A DNA stretch of 64,000 nt from a virus (IMGVR_UViG_3300027759_000045:282857-346856); one strand, 5' to 3'. Positions 43,123 through 51,637 are shown, numbered from the stretch's first letter. Notes: generated by a model from the sequence alone, not told the origin. A program made the numbers and translations.

Positions 43123-44036
43123 TAGACAGCCGTAACGAATGGGATCCACTGGAAGCCATAGTAGTTGGCAGTGCAACCAACGCCAATTGGCCCAGCAATG
43201 ATCCGGTATTTGCTATAGAATCGTCTAAAACATCCTGGACCGAAACACCTGTGCCAACTGGTCCTGTACCCAACTGGATTGTTGAAGAAGCCAACGCGGA
43301 ACTTGATCGCCTGTCAGAGATATTAGCTGACTACGGCGCAGTAGTGTACAGACCCAAACCGATGGACTTTGTTGAGTTAGGTGGAATGTACAACTATTGT
43401 CCACGTGATAGATTGTTAGTAGCAGGCGACACTGTGGTTGATGTAAACATGATGTATCCTTGCCGGAATCAAGAAACCGAAGGCCTACAACAAATTATTC
43501 AACAAGCTAACACAGTGTTAACAATGCCCCGGGATCAAGGCATGATTTTAGATGCTGCCAATGTATGCAGACTAGGTGGCACCTGGTTATACCTACAAAG
43601 TCACAGTGGTAATTTGGCCGCATATGATTGGCTGTGCAATCAATTCCCTGCGATTGACATTGAGCTGTGTAACTTTTATTCCGGAGTACACATTGACAGT
43701 ACCATTGTGCCTGTGCGGGAAGGATTGGTATTGTTGAATGCCAGTCGTGTAACTGAATCAAATTGTCCGGCAGCGTTTGATTCCTGGGAAAAAATCTACA
43801 TCGACGATGTAGTGCCACAGGGCTTTTATCAATATCCGTATGCATCCAAATGGATTGCCATGAATATGTTGGTGCTGGATCCCCGAACAGTTATTGTAGA
43901 TGCCGCACAAACAGCACTAATTACTGTATTAAAGTCAAAAGGCATTGATGCTATACCTCATACGCTAAGCCACAGCCGTACATTAGGTGGTGGGTTTCAT
44001 TGCGTGACACTTGACACACGGAGAAAACATGATTGA
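43119..44036 (+). CDS. Amidinotransferase/arginine-deiminase-fold enzyme, 305 aa
   Basis: SRNEWDPLEAIVVG start, DAANVCRLGG (Asp), HIDST (His) and a C-terminal GGGFHCVTLD (nucleophile Cys) follow the order of glycine amidinotransferase-type (pentein) enzymes. Likely transfers an amidino group or hydrolyses a guanidine. Its position after a sugar dehydrogenase suggests modification of a sugar or amine, an inference. Confidence 0.85.
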   Translation: MIDSRNEWDPLEAIVVGSATNANWPSNDPVFAIESSKTSWTETPVPTGPVPNWIVEEANAELDRLSEILADYGAVVYRPKPMDFVELGGMYNYCPRDRLLVAGDTVVDVNMMYPCRNQETEGLQQIIQQANTVLTMPRDQGMILDAANVCRLGGTWLYLQSHSGNLAAYDWLCNQFPAIDIELCNFYSGVHIDSTIVPVREGLVLLNASRVTESNCPAAFDSWEKIYIDDVVPQGFYQYPYASKWIAMNMLVLDPRTVIVDAAQTALITVLKSKGIDAIPHTLSHSRTLGGGFHCVTLDTRRKHD

Positions 44037-45306
44037 TACTGATGTAATAACACGCATGATAGAACAGCAAATTGCTGACACAGTCAATGATCATGTGTAC
44101 GGAGTGCTTACATCAACTGAGTGGTCCAAACCTCTTGAAGATAAGATATTAAAGTACACACAAGATCGTATACTTTCAAAATTTGCCAACTCAACAACCA
44201 TGCCTGAAATCCTTGAAGCTGTTAAAACCACGGTTGCCGAATTATTTGCTGCTGGCACAGTTCCTGGCGTTGCACAGTTTGTCAACAACAATCTCATTAA
44301 GACCACTGTTGACCAAGAAGTAGATCGCATCACACGAACCGCAGTTACAGAATTGTTCACGGACGTGGTATGGTTAGAAAAGATTGAAAAAACGCTTAAT
44401 CAAATGGTAGTGCACCGCACAGTGGCAACCATTGGGTCAATTGACATCAACACTGTTATTCATCAGCGTGTGGATGAAAATATGGCTCGATTAAAAATTG
44501 AATTGTTAAACAATTTTTCCAGCACAGGCATTGATGACCAGGCCACATCTTGCCAACTGACAATCTTAGATGAAACAACAGTGATTGAAAATGTGTTAAC
44601 TGCCCGTGCTGCCAAGTTTGTAGAGTCAGTCACAGTTAAAGACCTGGCAGTTACCGGATCTATCAACACAGATAATCAAAGTTGGAATGTGTTGGCTGCC
44701 GACATAAGTGCCAAGACGCTAGCACAACTGAATCAAGACTGGAAAGATCGTTTGGTTGAGCAGGTTGCAGAAGAAATTAAACGGAATGGCATTAAATTTG
44801 ACAATGTCACTGTTGATGACCAGTTGTTGGTGTCCGGCAACCAGTTGGCACGAACTATCACACAAAGTAATTTACAAAAAGTAGGTCGGCTTCGAGATCT
44901 GACAGTGGAAGGTGAAACCAGTCTAAACGAAACTGTTGTTGTAGTTAAAAAGCGGCTGGGTGTCAATACAGAACATCCGGACTCTGCACTGAATGTATGG
45001 GACGAAGAAATCAGTATATCCGCAGGCAAGTACAAGAATCAAGAAGCATATATTGGTACCAGTCGCGACCAAGCACTGAACATTGGCGTTAATAAACTAC
45101 CTCAACTGACCATTGGAACAGATGGCATAACTGCTGTCAAAAAATTACGTGTGGCACAGTACATGATAGGACACGGAACAACTGTTCCTAACTATTCCGG
45201 AACCAAGGGCGACATCGTATTCAATGCTGATCCCATGCCCAATGGTGCCTTTGCCTGGGTGTGTCTAGGCAACTACAAATGGAAAACACTAAAGGCTGTT
45301 GAATGA
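44029..45306 (+). CDS. Tail-fibre or baseplate-type structural protein, 425 aa
   Basis: Start at 44029 after ACGGAGAAAAC. The first 250 residues are helical with repeated EQ/KT blocks. The C-terminal third (VEGETSLNE..., YIGTSRDQALNIGV, GDIVFNADPMPN, FAWVCLGNYKWK) is a typical fibre end. The final motif recurs at the C-termini of many T4-like fibres. Overlaps the amidinotransferase-like gene. Confidence 0.75.
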   Translation: MIDTDVITRMIEQQIADTVNDHVYGVLTSTEWSKPLEDKILKYTQDRILSKFANSTTMPEILEAVKTTVAELFAAGTVPGVAQFVNNNLIKTTVDQEVDRITRTAVTELFTDVVWLEKIEKTLNQMVVHRTVATIGSIDINTVIHQRVDENMARLKIELLNNFSSTGIDDQATSCQLTILDETTVIENVLTARAAKFVESVTVKDLAVTGSINTDNQSWNVLAADISAKTLAQLNQDWKDRLVEQVAEEIKRNGIKFDNVTVDDQLLVSGNQLARTITQSNLQKVGRLRDLTVEGETSLNETVVVVKKRLGVNTEHPDSALNVWDEEISISAGKYKNQEAYIGTSRDQALNIGVNKLPQLTIGTDGITAVKKLRVAQYMIGHGTTVPNYSGTKGDIVFNADPMPNGAFAWVCLGNYKWKTLKAVE

Positions 45307-45860
45307 GAATCAATTGGGTTGTGTCAGACTCCACTGTGTTACCACCAGACGTTGATGTCACTGTGCTCAAAGACATTGCAGCCATCTGGGGTGGCTGGCG
45401 CACCTGGCGCGGTTGTAGCACTGACAATGTTGTGTGTGATGATGCAGGCAAAGCACGTGAGTTGCTAAAACGCAAAATGAATGAAATGTGCAACATGTAT
45501 GTGCCTTCATCAATCTATGCCGAGCTTGACCGACCCCGAGGCGTACAACTGTACGAAGGGCAGTTTACTTTTGAAATAGACAACAAAGACGAATTGATCA
45601 GTATTCAGTTAGTGGCCGGTCAAAGTGATGTTGTGTTGCTTGTGGGATTTGACTGGACCGAACGACCCAAGAGTGCAGATCGGTTAACAGCGCATCGAGC
45701 AACAAATTATCAGCGTTTTGTCAAAGATGCCATTTCGAGCAATCCCGCAGTGCAATGGGTTTTGGTTGACCATGCAGGAGAAGTCTGGCCCGAATTGGCT
45801 GAATTCGAAAATCTTACCAAAGACACGTTGGACAACGTGATCGAACTACTAAAGACTTGA
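45303..45860 (+). CDS. Conserved T4-like phage protein, 185 aa
   Basis: MRINWVVSDSTVLPPDVD and WGGWRTWRGCSTDNVVCDD start, a QVALVAGQSDVVLLVGFD-like central strand and an acidic C-terminal helix. I recall it with the preceding fibre-like protein in T4-like phages; function unknown. Overlaps upstream by 4 nt. Confidence 0.75.
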   Translation: MRINWVVSDSTVLPPDVDVTVLKDIAAIWGGWRTWRGCSTDNVVCDDAGKARELLKRKMNEMCNMYVPSSIYAELDRPRGVQLYEGQFTFEIDNKDELISIQLVAGQSDVVLLVGFDWTERPKSADRLTAHRATNYQRFVKDAISSNPAVQWVLVDHAGEVWPELAEFENLTKDTLDNVIELLKT

Positions 45861-45896
45861 CACCTTAGAAAATGTAATATCTCAGTTTAAGTAATG

Positions 45897-46166
45897 TTAC
45901 TCAACCACAATGTCAACGTTGACATCTGGGTATAGATCGATCCAACAAGATAGTACTAAATTTTTATAGGCTTCTGCAGTAGCGTTATCGACCCAGGCCC
46001 AGCGGTTGACACACCTAACCCCTGTGCTAGGATTGTTTGTAAACTCAAGTTCTCCGGTGTATTTTCCTTCAGCTTGCCAGGCAGCGCATTGATTCATAAT
46101 ATTATCATGCTGTGGCTGTAAGTGAAACGGTGTAGTTTGGGTAAGTGTAAGGATGGTTTTAATCAT
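45897..46166 (-). CDS. Small protein, tandem copy A, 89 aa
   Basis: Starts MIKTILTLTQTTPF, then NIMNQCAAWQAEGKYTGEL and WAWVDNATAEAYKNL. Highly similar along its whole length to the gene at 46193-46459 (copy B), which lies 296 bp upstream. Function unknown. Confidence 0.75.
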   Translation of the reverse strand: MIKTILTLTQTTPFHLQPQHDNIMNQCAAWQAEGKYTGELEFTNNPSTGVRCVNRWAWVDNATAEAYKNLVLSCWIDLYPDVNVDIVVE

Positions 46167-46192
46167 ATGATATTCTACAATTTTAAGTAATG

Positions 46193-46459
46193 TTACTCAA
46201 CCACAATGTCAACGTTGATATCTGGGTATAGATCGATCCAACTAGCCAGTACTAAATTTTTATAGGCTTCTGCAGTAGCGTTATCGACCCAGGCCCAGCG
46301 TTCAACACGTCTAACTCCTGTAACAGTATTGTGTGTGATGTCAAGTTCTCCGGTGTATTTTCCTTCGGTTTGCCAGGTAGCGCATTGGTTCATAATATTA
46401 TCCATTTGTGGCTGTGGAAATGGTGCAGTGTGGGTAATTGTAAGGATGGTTTTAATCAT
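46193..46459 (-). CDS. Small protein, tandem copy B, 88 aa
   Basis: Paralogue of the 45897-46166 gene with about four fifths of residues the same by eye, differing mainly in 1-30 and at HNTVTG. Together with copy A it makes a tandem pair. Function unknown. Confidence 0.75.
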   Translation of the reverse strand: MIKTILTITHTAPFPQPQMDNIMNQCATWQTEGKYTGELDITHNTVTGVRRVERWAWVDNATAEAYKNLVLASWIDLYPDINVDIVVE

Positions 46460-46495
46460 ATGGTATTCTCCGATGAATTATTTATCAAAAAGCAT

Positions 46496-46524
46496 TTGAC
46501 TTTTAATTAAACATACTGTACAAT
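46496..46524 (+). promoter_or_regulatory. Sigma70-type promoter of uvsE
   Basis: TTGACT, 17-bp spacer, TACAAT. The ATG of the next gene (46531) is 6 nt after TACAAT, so its mRNA is predicted leaderless. Confidence 0.75.
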
Positions 46525-46530
46525 TACAGC

Positions 46531-47547
46531 ATGACTACACCTAGAATTGGCTTTTGTTGCAAGTGGCTAAATGACCCCACAGAATGTGGTGGCATGAAAG
46601 TCAATGCACGGGACCGTGACCTAAACGGCAGATCAACTACCATGAGGTGGCTTCGCGAACATGCCAGCGAAGCAGACCAGCGTCAGTGGGACATTATGAA
46701 TCACAACACCGCTGCCGCTGTGAAGATGATCGAACGTGTGGCCACATTGCCAGAAGGTCGTAGAATGGTACGGTTAGGTAGCGAAATGCTACAGGGCTAT
46801 ACCGAACCTTCGTGGATTGACTGGTGGCAACGTACAGAGATCCAGGATCACTGTGCCCAAATCTTTGCACCCATTGGTGAAACTGCTCGTAGACTGGGAG
46901 TTAGATTGAGTTTTCACCCTGGGCAGTTCTGTGTTTTGGCCAGTGAGAATCCCGGCATCGTAAATAGAAGTATACAGGAGTTTGAATATCATGCAGATAT
47001 GGTCAGGTGGATGGGATACGGCAAGACTTTTCAGGATTTTAAAATCAACGTACACATCTCGGGTAAACAAGGCCCCGCAGGTATTCGCTCTGCCCTCCAG
47101 CGTCTTAGTCCCGAAGCAAGAAACTGTATCACCATCGAAAACGACGAAAACGCCTGGGGAATTGATTCAAGCCTTGAACTTGCCAACGACTGTGCCCTTG
47201 TGCTTGATATACACCATCACTGGATCCGTACAGGAGACTACATTCAACCCTCCGACGATAGAGTTTCGCGTGTGATTGATTCCTGGCGCGGAGTAAGGCC
47301 GGCACTGCATTATTCAGTCAGCCGAGAAGACTTTCTGGTGGGGCATGACGCAGATGTATTGCCGGACATGGCCGCATTGTTGGCACAGGGCTATAAAAAA
47401 CAAAAACTACGAGCACACAGTGACTTCTATTGGAATTCAGCTGTGACTGACTGGGCATTGACCTTTGCTGAAAAGTTTGATATCCAATGCGAAGCCAAAG
47501 GCAAAAATTTGGCCAGTGAACAGGTTTATGAACGATATATTGCTTAA
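46531..47547 (+). CDS. uvsE: UV-damage endonuclease UvsE/UvdE
   Basis: 338 aa, full length. RIGFCCKWLNDP start, then FHPGQFCVLAS, INVHISGKQ, TIENDE, LDIHHH and a C-terminal AHSDFYW: the metal-binding order of the TIM-barrel UVDE family. Nicks 5' of UV photoproducts and other lesions. ATG follows the -10 box by 6 nt with no ribosome binding site. Rare in T4-like phages outside sunlit waters as far as I know. Confidence 0.95.
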   Translation: MTTPRIGFCCKWLNDPTECGGMKVNARDRDLNGRSTTMRWLREHASEADQRQWDIMNHNTAAAVKMIERVATLPEGRRMVRLGSEMLQGYTEPSWIDWWQRTEIQDHCAQIFAPIGETARRLGVRLSFHPGQFCVLASENPGIVNRSIQEFEYHADMVRWMGYGKTFQDFKINVHISGKQGPAGIRSALQRLSPEARNCITIENDENAWGIDSSLELANDCALVLDIHHHWIRTGDYIQPSDDRVSRVIDSWRGVRPALHYSVSREDFLVGHDADVLPDMAALLAQGYKKQKLRAHSDFYWNSAVTDWALTFAEKFDIQCEAKGKNLASEQVYERYIA

Positions 47548-47815
47548 CACATTTGACTGGATACGAGATGATTTTAAGTCCCACCGAACTCGCTTTGTTA
47601 TTGAGTTGCTTGCTTGGGCTATTAGTATTGGCTGTTCAATTACTATGGCACTTACCGTACCCACGCCTCCGCTTCTTGCTCTTTACCCTGTGTGGATCTT
47701 TGGCTGTGCTCTGTATGCTTGGGCTAGTTGGACTAGGAAATCTTTTGGCATGCTGGCTAACTATCTATTGTTAACCACAATCGATAGTGTGGGATTAATT
47801 CGCATGCTTACATAA
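47528..47815 (+). CDS. Small membrane protein, 95 aa
   Basis: Start at 47528 gives MNDILLNTFDWIRDDF and three hydrophobic segments (about 22-41, 46-65, 73-88). Overlaps the uvsE end by 20 nt. I recall a similar phage membrane protein; function unknown. Confidence 0.7.
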   Translation: MNDILLNTFDWIRDDFKSHRTRFVIELLAWAISIGCSITMALTVPTPPLLALYPVWIFGCALYAWASWTRKSFGMLANYLLLTTIDSVGLIRMLT

Positions 47816-47824
47816 TATGCTCAA

Positions 47825-47830
47825 TAAATA
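47825..47830 (+). promoter_or_regulatory. Late-promoter-like TAAATA box
   Basis: Ends 6 nt before the ATG at 47837. An in-frame GTG at 47834 lies between. Predicted leaderless transcript. Confidence 0.5.
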
Positions 47831-47836
47831 GATGTG

Positions 47837-48478
47837 ATGAAAACTATTGCACTATTTGTACATCAACCCAAATGCTCTGTGCAAAGCGGCAACGGAATTA
47901 TACAAGCATTAAGCCCACATTACAGTTTTAAAATTTTTACCCGCCACGAAGTTGAGCGGGATTTCTTTGACGATGTAGATTGTGTAGCAATACCCGGGGG
48001 CATTGGTGATGCTAGTAGTTTTAAATATTTGTTAAAAGACAACGGGTCACGTATACGTGACTTTGTAAACAATGGCGGAGCATATTTAGGAATCTGCATG
48101 GGCGCATATTGGGCCGGTAGCAATTACTTTGATATAATTAAAGATGTTGATGCAGAACAATACATGTGCAGGCCAGGGACAGATACAAGACGCCCCCATG
48201 CTAAGAATATTGATATAACTTGGAACAATACGCCAATGAAGATGTTTTGGTATGATGGGTGTGCTCTAGTAGGTGATGAGTCAAAGTTCAAAACTGTGGC
48301 TCGTTATACAGGAAATAACGACCCCATGGCTATTGTGCAAGGCCGTACAGGATTAATCGGGTGCCACCCCGAAAGCACACCTCATTGGTATTCTTCCTAC
48401 AGTTGGATGCGTGATCAATTCCACAACGGCCAACATCATCAATTATTGTTAAGATTTGTTAACGAATTACTGTTGTAA
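47837..48478 (+). CDS. BPL_N-type glutamine-amidotransferase-like protein, 213 aa
   Basis: AIPGGIGDASS, then GAYLGICMGAYWAG with the nucleophile Cys in the elbow, and GCHPESTPHW at the C-terminus with His and Glu: a class I GATase-like fold as in the N-terminal domain found with biotin-protein ligases. No ligase domain follows. Substrate unknown. TAAATA 6 nt before the ATG. Confidence 0.85.
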   Translation: MKTIALFVHQPKCSVQSGNGIIQALSPHYSFKIFTRHEVERDFFDDVDCVAIPGGIGDASSFKYLLKDNGSRIRDFVNNGGAYLGICMGAYWAGSNYFDIIKDVDAEQYMCRPGTDTRRPHAKNIDITWNNTPMKMFWYDGCALVGDESKFKTVARYTGNNDPMAIVQGRTGLIGCHPESTPHWYSSYSWMRDQFHNGQHHQLLLRFVNELLL

Positions 48479-48501
48479 CAAAATTGTAACAGTCTTTGTC
48501 T

Positions 48502-48507
48502 TAAATA
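48502..48507 (+). promoter_or_regulatory. Late-promoter-like TAAATA box
   Basis: Ends 4 nt before the ATG at 48512, with no ribosome binding site; predicted near-leaderless. Confidence 0.45.
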
Positions 48508-48511
48508 ACAG

Positions 48512-49375
48512 ATGAAGACATATCGCTCAATCTTTGTTAGTGATGTCCACCTTGGAACCAAAGATTGTCAAGCCGATCGTCTCAATAACTTCCTCAAACA
48601 CAACTCTTGCGACACACTGTACCTAGTAGGCGATATTATCGACGCCTGGAAGATTCAACAAAACAAGTGGCGTTGGAAACAAAGCCACACTAATGTAGTT
48701 CGTCGTGTATTAGGTCATGCCAAGCGTGGCACTAGAGTTGTATTCATTGCAGGCAACCATGATGAATTCTTAAGACCTATGATACCATATGGTTTTAGTT
48801 TTGGTCTTGTTGAGATACACAATCAAATAGAGCACATAGGTGCAGATGGTCGACACTATCTAGTTGTTCACGGAGACCTGTTTGACGGCATTACCCGTCT
48901 GGCACCGTGGATAGCATTCCTGGGAGACAAAGCATATGACTTTGTTCTTGAACTCAACAATAAGTTTAATTGGATACGTCGTCGTATGGGTTTCGGCTAC
49001 TGGAGCCTTAGCCGTTATCTTAAATACAAGGTTAAAAAAGCTGTAGACTTTGTGTTCAAGTTTGAAGAGAACTTGGCTAACTACTGCAAGAAGCGTGGAT
49101 TTGATGGTGTCATCTGTGGGCACATACATCACGCAGAGATAAAAGAAATCAATGGCGTAACTTATATGAATGACGGTGACTGGGTCGAGTCATGTACCGC
49201 ACTGGTAGAGCACTGGGACGGTAAGTGGGAAATCATAACCTGGACCAAGGAGAAGGACGATGTGGATACTGATAATACTGGCAGTTCACTTAAACGACTC
49301 AAAAGACGTGCCGGGGCGAGTGGAATTGACATTCCAGGACCAACACACTTGCCTGCAGGTGTTAAGTACAATTAA
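48512..49375 (+). CDS. LpxH-like metallophosphoesterase, 287 aa
   Basis: SDVHLGTKD, LVGDIID, AGNHDEF, VHGD and CGHIHHA are the five metallophosphoesterase motifs in the order and spacing of UDP-2,3-diacylglucosamine hydrolases. True LpxH cleaves a lipid A precursor; the longer type here may act on another lipid or sugar phosphate. A nearby glycosyltransferase supports a role in envelope glycolipid change, an inference. Confidence 0.85.
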   Translation: MKTYRSIFVSDVHLGTKDCQADRLNNFLKHNSCDTLYLVGDIIDAWKIQQNKWRWKQSHTNVVRRVLGHAKRGTRVVFIAGNHDEFLRPMIPYGFSFGLVEIHNQIEHIGADGRHYLVVHGDLFDGITRLAPWIAFLGDKAYDFVLELNNKFNWIRRRMGFGYWSLSRYLKYKVKKAVDFVFKFEENLANYCKKRGFDGVICGHIHHAEIKEINGVTYMNDGDWVESCTALVEHWDGKWEIITWTKEKDDVDTDNTGSSLKRLKRRAGASGIDIPGPTHLPAGVKYN

Positions 49376-49414
49376 GTACAAACTGAAATTTGAAAATTTT
49401 AAGGTGGTAGCAGA

Positions 49415-50131
49415 ATGCAAACGACAATAAGTGATAAAATTACCATAGTGGTACCTTGCAAGAATGAGGAAACGTACATTCATCATTTGTTAAACTCTCT
49501 AAGAGAACAAAACATTGGCACAACTAGAATCATCATTGCTGACTGCTCAACTGACAGTACTAGACAGGTTATACTAGACAACAAGGGTTTGTTAAATGTA
49601 GAAATCATTGAGGGTGGGCCTGTTAGCGTGGCCAAAAACTGTGGCGCACGGTTGGTCACTACTCCGTACATCTTGTTCATTGATGCTGATGTGCGTTTTT
49701 TTAAAAATACAGTGATTCAGGATGCTGTTGACACAATAGAATCAAAAAACTTGGACCTAATAGGTTTAAAAATAAAATGTTATGATCGAGACCCAAGAAC
49801 CAAGATTGGTTTTGTTATCTTTAACACCATAAATCACGCATTGAAATTCTTCTCTCCTTTTGCTGTAGGAGCATTTATGTTGACACGCAGAGATCGTTTT
49901 GAAGAATTTGGTGGGTTCCCTGAACAGTTTGCAACGTCAGAAGATTTCTTCTTAAGTCGCAAGTACAGTCCTAAAAAGTTTAAAATTGTTCGACACCACT
50001 TTGGTCAGGATAGTCGTAGATTCAAGAAGATGGGGTACATGGGCATGGCCAAATACCTTGTCAAGAACTTTGTCAATCGCAATAATCGAGCGTACTGGGA
50101 CAAGTTAGATTCATCCAAGTACTGGAATTAA
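49415..50131 (+). CDS. Family 2 glycosyltransferase, 238 aa
   Basis: ITIVVPCKNEETYIHHL start, ADCSTDST and DADVRF (DxD) are the nucleotide-sugar and metal motifs of GT-A, family 2 enzymes. C-terminal SEDFFLSRKY is the catalytic-base region. Acceptor unknown. GGTGG-like ribosome binding site. Ends at a terminator shared with the next minus-strand gene. Confidence 0.92.
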   Translation: MQTTISDKITIVVPCKNEETYIHHLLNSLREQNIGTTRIIIADCSTDSTRQVILDNKGLLNVEIIEGGPVSVAKNCGARLVTTPYILFIDADVRFFKNTVIQDAVDTIESKNLDLIGLKIKCYDRDPRTKIGFVIFNTINHALKFFSPFAVGAFMLTRRDRFEEFGGFPEQFATSEDFFLSRKYSPKKFKIVRHHFGQDSRRFKKMGYMGMAKYLVKNFVNRNNRAYWDKLDSSKYWN

Positions 50132-50156
50132 AAAAGTCTCTTTCGAGACTTTTTAC
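50131..50156. terminator. Bidirectional terminator
   Basis: AAAAAGTCTC and GAGACTTTTT form a 10-bp stem with T runs on both strands, between converging genes. Confidence 0.9.
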
Positions 50157-50365
50157 TTTACAACTGGTTTTTTGGGTGCCCGTGGTTTTGCTGGTGCTTT
50201 AGGCTTGGGCGCTGTCTTGGGTTTGGCAATTGGTTTAGCAACTGGGGTAGGGTCTGCTTTTGCCACCGGTGCTGGTGTCTCAACCTTGTAGGGTGCAGAC
50301 GCCTGGACTTCTACTTCGAGTTGAGTTGGTTTACCAAACAAGAATTCTTTGATTTTTGTTAACAT
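50153..50365 (-). CDS. Small Lys/Pro/Ala-rich protein, 70 aa
   Basis: MLTKIKEFLFGKPTQ start (short amphipathic helix), then VAKPIAKPKTAPKPKAPAKP-type disordered basic tail. Histone-like or membrane/nucleic-acid contact is possible. TAAATA (50384-50389, minus strand) and AGGAG before the ATG. Host-like composition. Confidence 0.75.
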   Translation of the reverse strand: MLTKIKEFLFGKPTQLEVEVQASAPYKVETPAPVAKADPTPVAKPIAKPKTAPKPKAPAKPRAPKKPVVK

Positions 50366-50383
50366 AATGTTCTCCTATACAGT

Positions 50384-50389
50384 TATTTA
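50384..50389 (-). promoter_or_regulatory. Late-promoter-like TAAATA box
   Basis: Minus-strand TAAATA, 18 nt before the ATG of the Lys/Pro-rich gene. Followed by AGGAG. Confidence 0.5.
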
Positions 50390-50448
50390 TTACTCGTAAA
50401 CGGCTAACAAAATTAGTGACCATTCACTAATAAAAATACCAAAAGATG

Positions 50449-50468
50449 TTGCGTTGCAACATAAATAA
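50449..50468 (+). promoter_or_regulatory. Palindrome-fused late promoter
   Basis: TTGCGTTGCAACATAAATAA: TTGC/GCAA inverted repeat joined to CATAAATAA. Same as 21171-21190 at 18 of 20 positions. Drives the phasin gene through a 70-nt leader. Confidence 0.75.
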
Positions 50469-50537
50469 TGTTACAATAGAACATAGGGTGCTGAATAGGT
50501 CGGGCCTTATGGTAAACTCGCTTAATAGGAGAAAATT

Positions 50538-50816
50538 ATGTTTACATTAGACGCAACAATCGACGCCGTTCAAACCGGTAAAAAACAATTTGTCAAGACA
50601 TTTGTTCAAAACGAAAAGGTAGCAGACGCAATGAACACTTTCATTGATGAGCAAGCTTCTTATACCAAAAAAGCTGCCAAAGTTGGTTCTGACACATTTG
50701 CTGTATTGTCCAGTGAAATGGTTAAAACTGCACAAGAAGCCACCAAGTTTGACTACACCAAGTTTGGTGAAGGTATCATGAAGGCTTACCAAACTACTCA
50801 ATCCAAAGCCAAATAA
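50538..50816 (+). CDS. Phasin-like protein, 92 aa
   Basis: Begins MFTLDATIDAVQTGKKQF, a long amphipathic helix with VKTFVQNEKVADAMNTF and a second helix (AKVGSDTFAVLSSEMVKTAQ). This is the short phasin pattern found on polyhydroxyalkanoate granules in Burkholderiales. Phasins coat PHB granules and set their number and size. It has an AGGAGAAAA site and a strong late promoter, so it may be abundant. Confidence 0.75.
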   Translation: MFTLDATIDAVQTGKKQFVKTFVQNEKVADAMNTFIDEQASYTKKAAKVGSDTFAVLSSEMVKTAQEATKFDYTKFGEGIMKAYQTTQSKAK

Positions 50817-50838
50817 TAACCGTTTGGCCCAAAAGGCA

Positions 50839-50867
50839 TTGACCAATTAATCCAGTTCGTGTATAAT
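50839..50867 (+). promoter_or_regulatory. Sigma70-type promoter
   Basis: TTGACC, 17-bp spacer, TATAAT. The ATG at 50874 (24-codon leader frame) is 6 nt later. Confidence 0.8.
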
Positions 50868-50873
50868 ACACAC

Positions 50874-50948
50874 ATGAACTGGATTTTTCTTGGGTGTAAA
50901 CAAACCATATCGGTTAACCGGAAAAAGACACAAAAGGTATCGAAATGA
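50874..50948 (+). CDS. Candidate leader peptide, 24 aa
   Basis: MNWIFLGCKQTISVNRKKTQKVSK, starting 6 nt after TATAAT (leaderless) and ending in an ATGA overlap with the lipoprotein start. It could couple or regulate lipoprotein translation. Supported only by its placement. Confidence 0.4.
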   Translation: MNWIFLGCKQTISVNRKKTQKVSK

Positions 50949-51637
50949 AAAGTCGTATTTTATCTGCCACAGCCGTAGCAGTGCTGGTAACATTGGCTGG
51001 ATGCAGTTCCAATCCGCTGAGCCAAAATAGTAGCATTGCACCCGGGTCCAATGCCACTGCTCCTATTAGCGAACAAACTGCCACTAGCGACTTTACTCGC
51101 CAAGGTGTCACGATCAAGTATAGTCTGTGGTCTGGTGCTGTTGAGAGCATTGAGGTCATTGGCTACGCACCTGTCTGGGGCAACAGCCAAAACGCACTGC
51201 GTGAATCGTTCCGTGTGGCTGAACTTGAAGCTAAGAAAAGTCTCAATGACTTTATCAATAAAGAGAACATCACAAGTCGTACATCTGTGCGCATGATCAG
51301 TAGCAACCTGGAACAGGCCAACGACAACAAGAAAAACAACTTTACCACCAATGTTGTTAAATCTACAGATGACACAGACGTTGCGGCCGACCTAAATCCG
51401 CAAAAGAATAGTGGTACCTCTTCCAAAGAAGATAACACTGCTGTTCGTAATGATGCGTTAAGAATTGCCAGCAGAGTCAACAATGTCATCACCACACAGA
51501 ATGCTGGCATCCTGTCGGGCTTGTATCTGGTCAAGGGTGAAGTGATCAACAGTGGTAAAAACGTTAAGGTGGTGTATCGTTGGGACAAAAAATCCAACGC
51601 AGTGCGCCCAGTGGTACGTGGCCTGATGATGCAGTAA
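50945..51637 (+). CDS. Lipoprotein, 230 aa
   Basis: Signal peptide with lipobox (LAGCSSN; Cys20). A conserved-type GVTIKYSLWSGAVESIEVIGYAP domain and an Asn/Lys-rich linker follow. Exported to the envelope and possibly paired with the next protein, which starts 1 nt after. AAGG serves as ribosome binding site. No known family; the partner resembles FlgT N-terminal domains. Confidence 0.8.
   Translation: MKSRILSATAVAVLVTLAGCSSNPLSQNSSIAPGSNATAPISEQTATSDFTRQGVTIKYSLWSGAVESIEVIGYAPVWGNSQNALRESFRVAELEAKKSLNDFINKENITSRTSVRMISSNLEQANDNKKNNFTTNVVKSTDDTDVAADLNPQKNSGTSSKEDNTAVRNDALRIASRVNNVITTQNAGILSGLYLVKGEVINSGKNVKVVYRWDKKSNAVRPVVRGLMMQ

Larger units (their letters stand above)
45889..46462. repeat. 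Tandem duplication, unit about 296 bp
   Basis: GTAATGTTACTCAACCACAA occurs at 45891 and 46187, and the matching runs through both genes and the spacer. A recent tandem duplication rather than independent capture. Confidence 0.85.
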
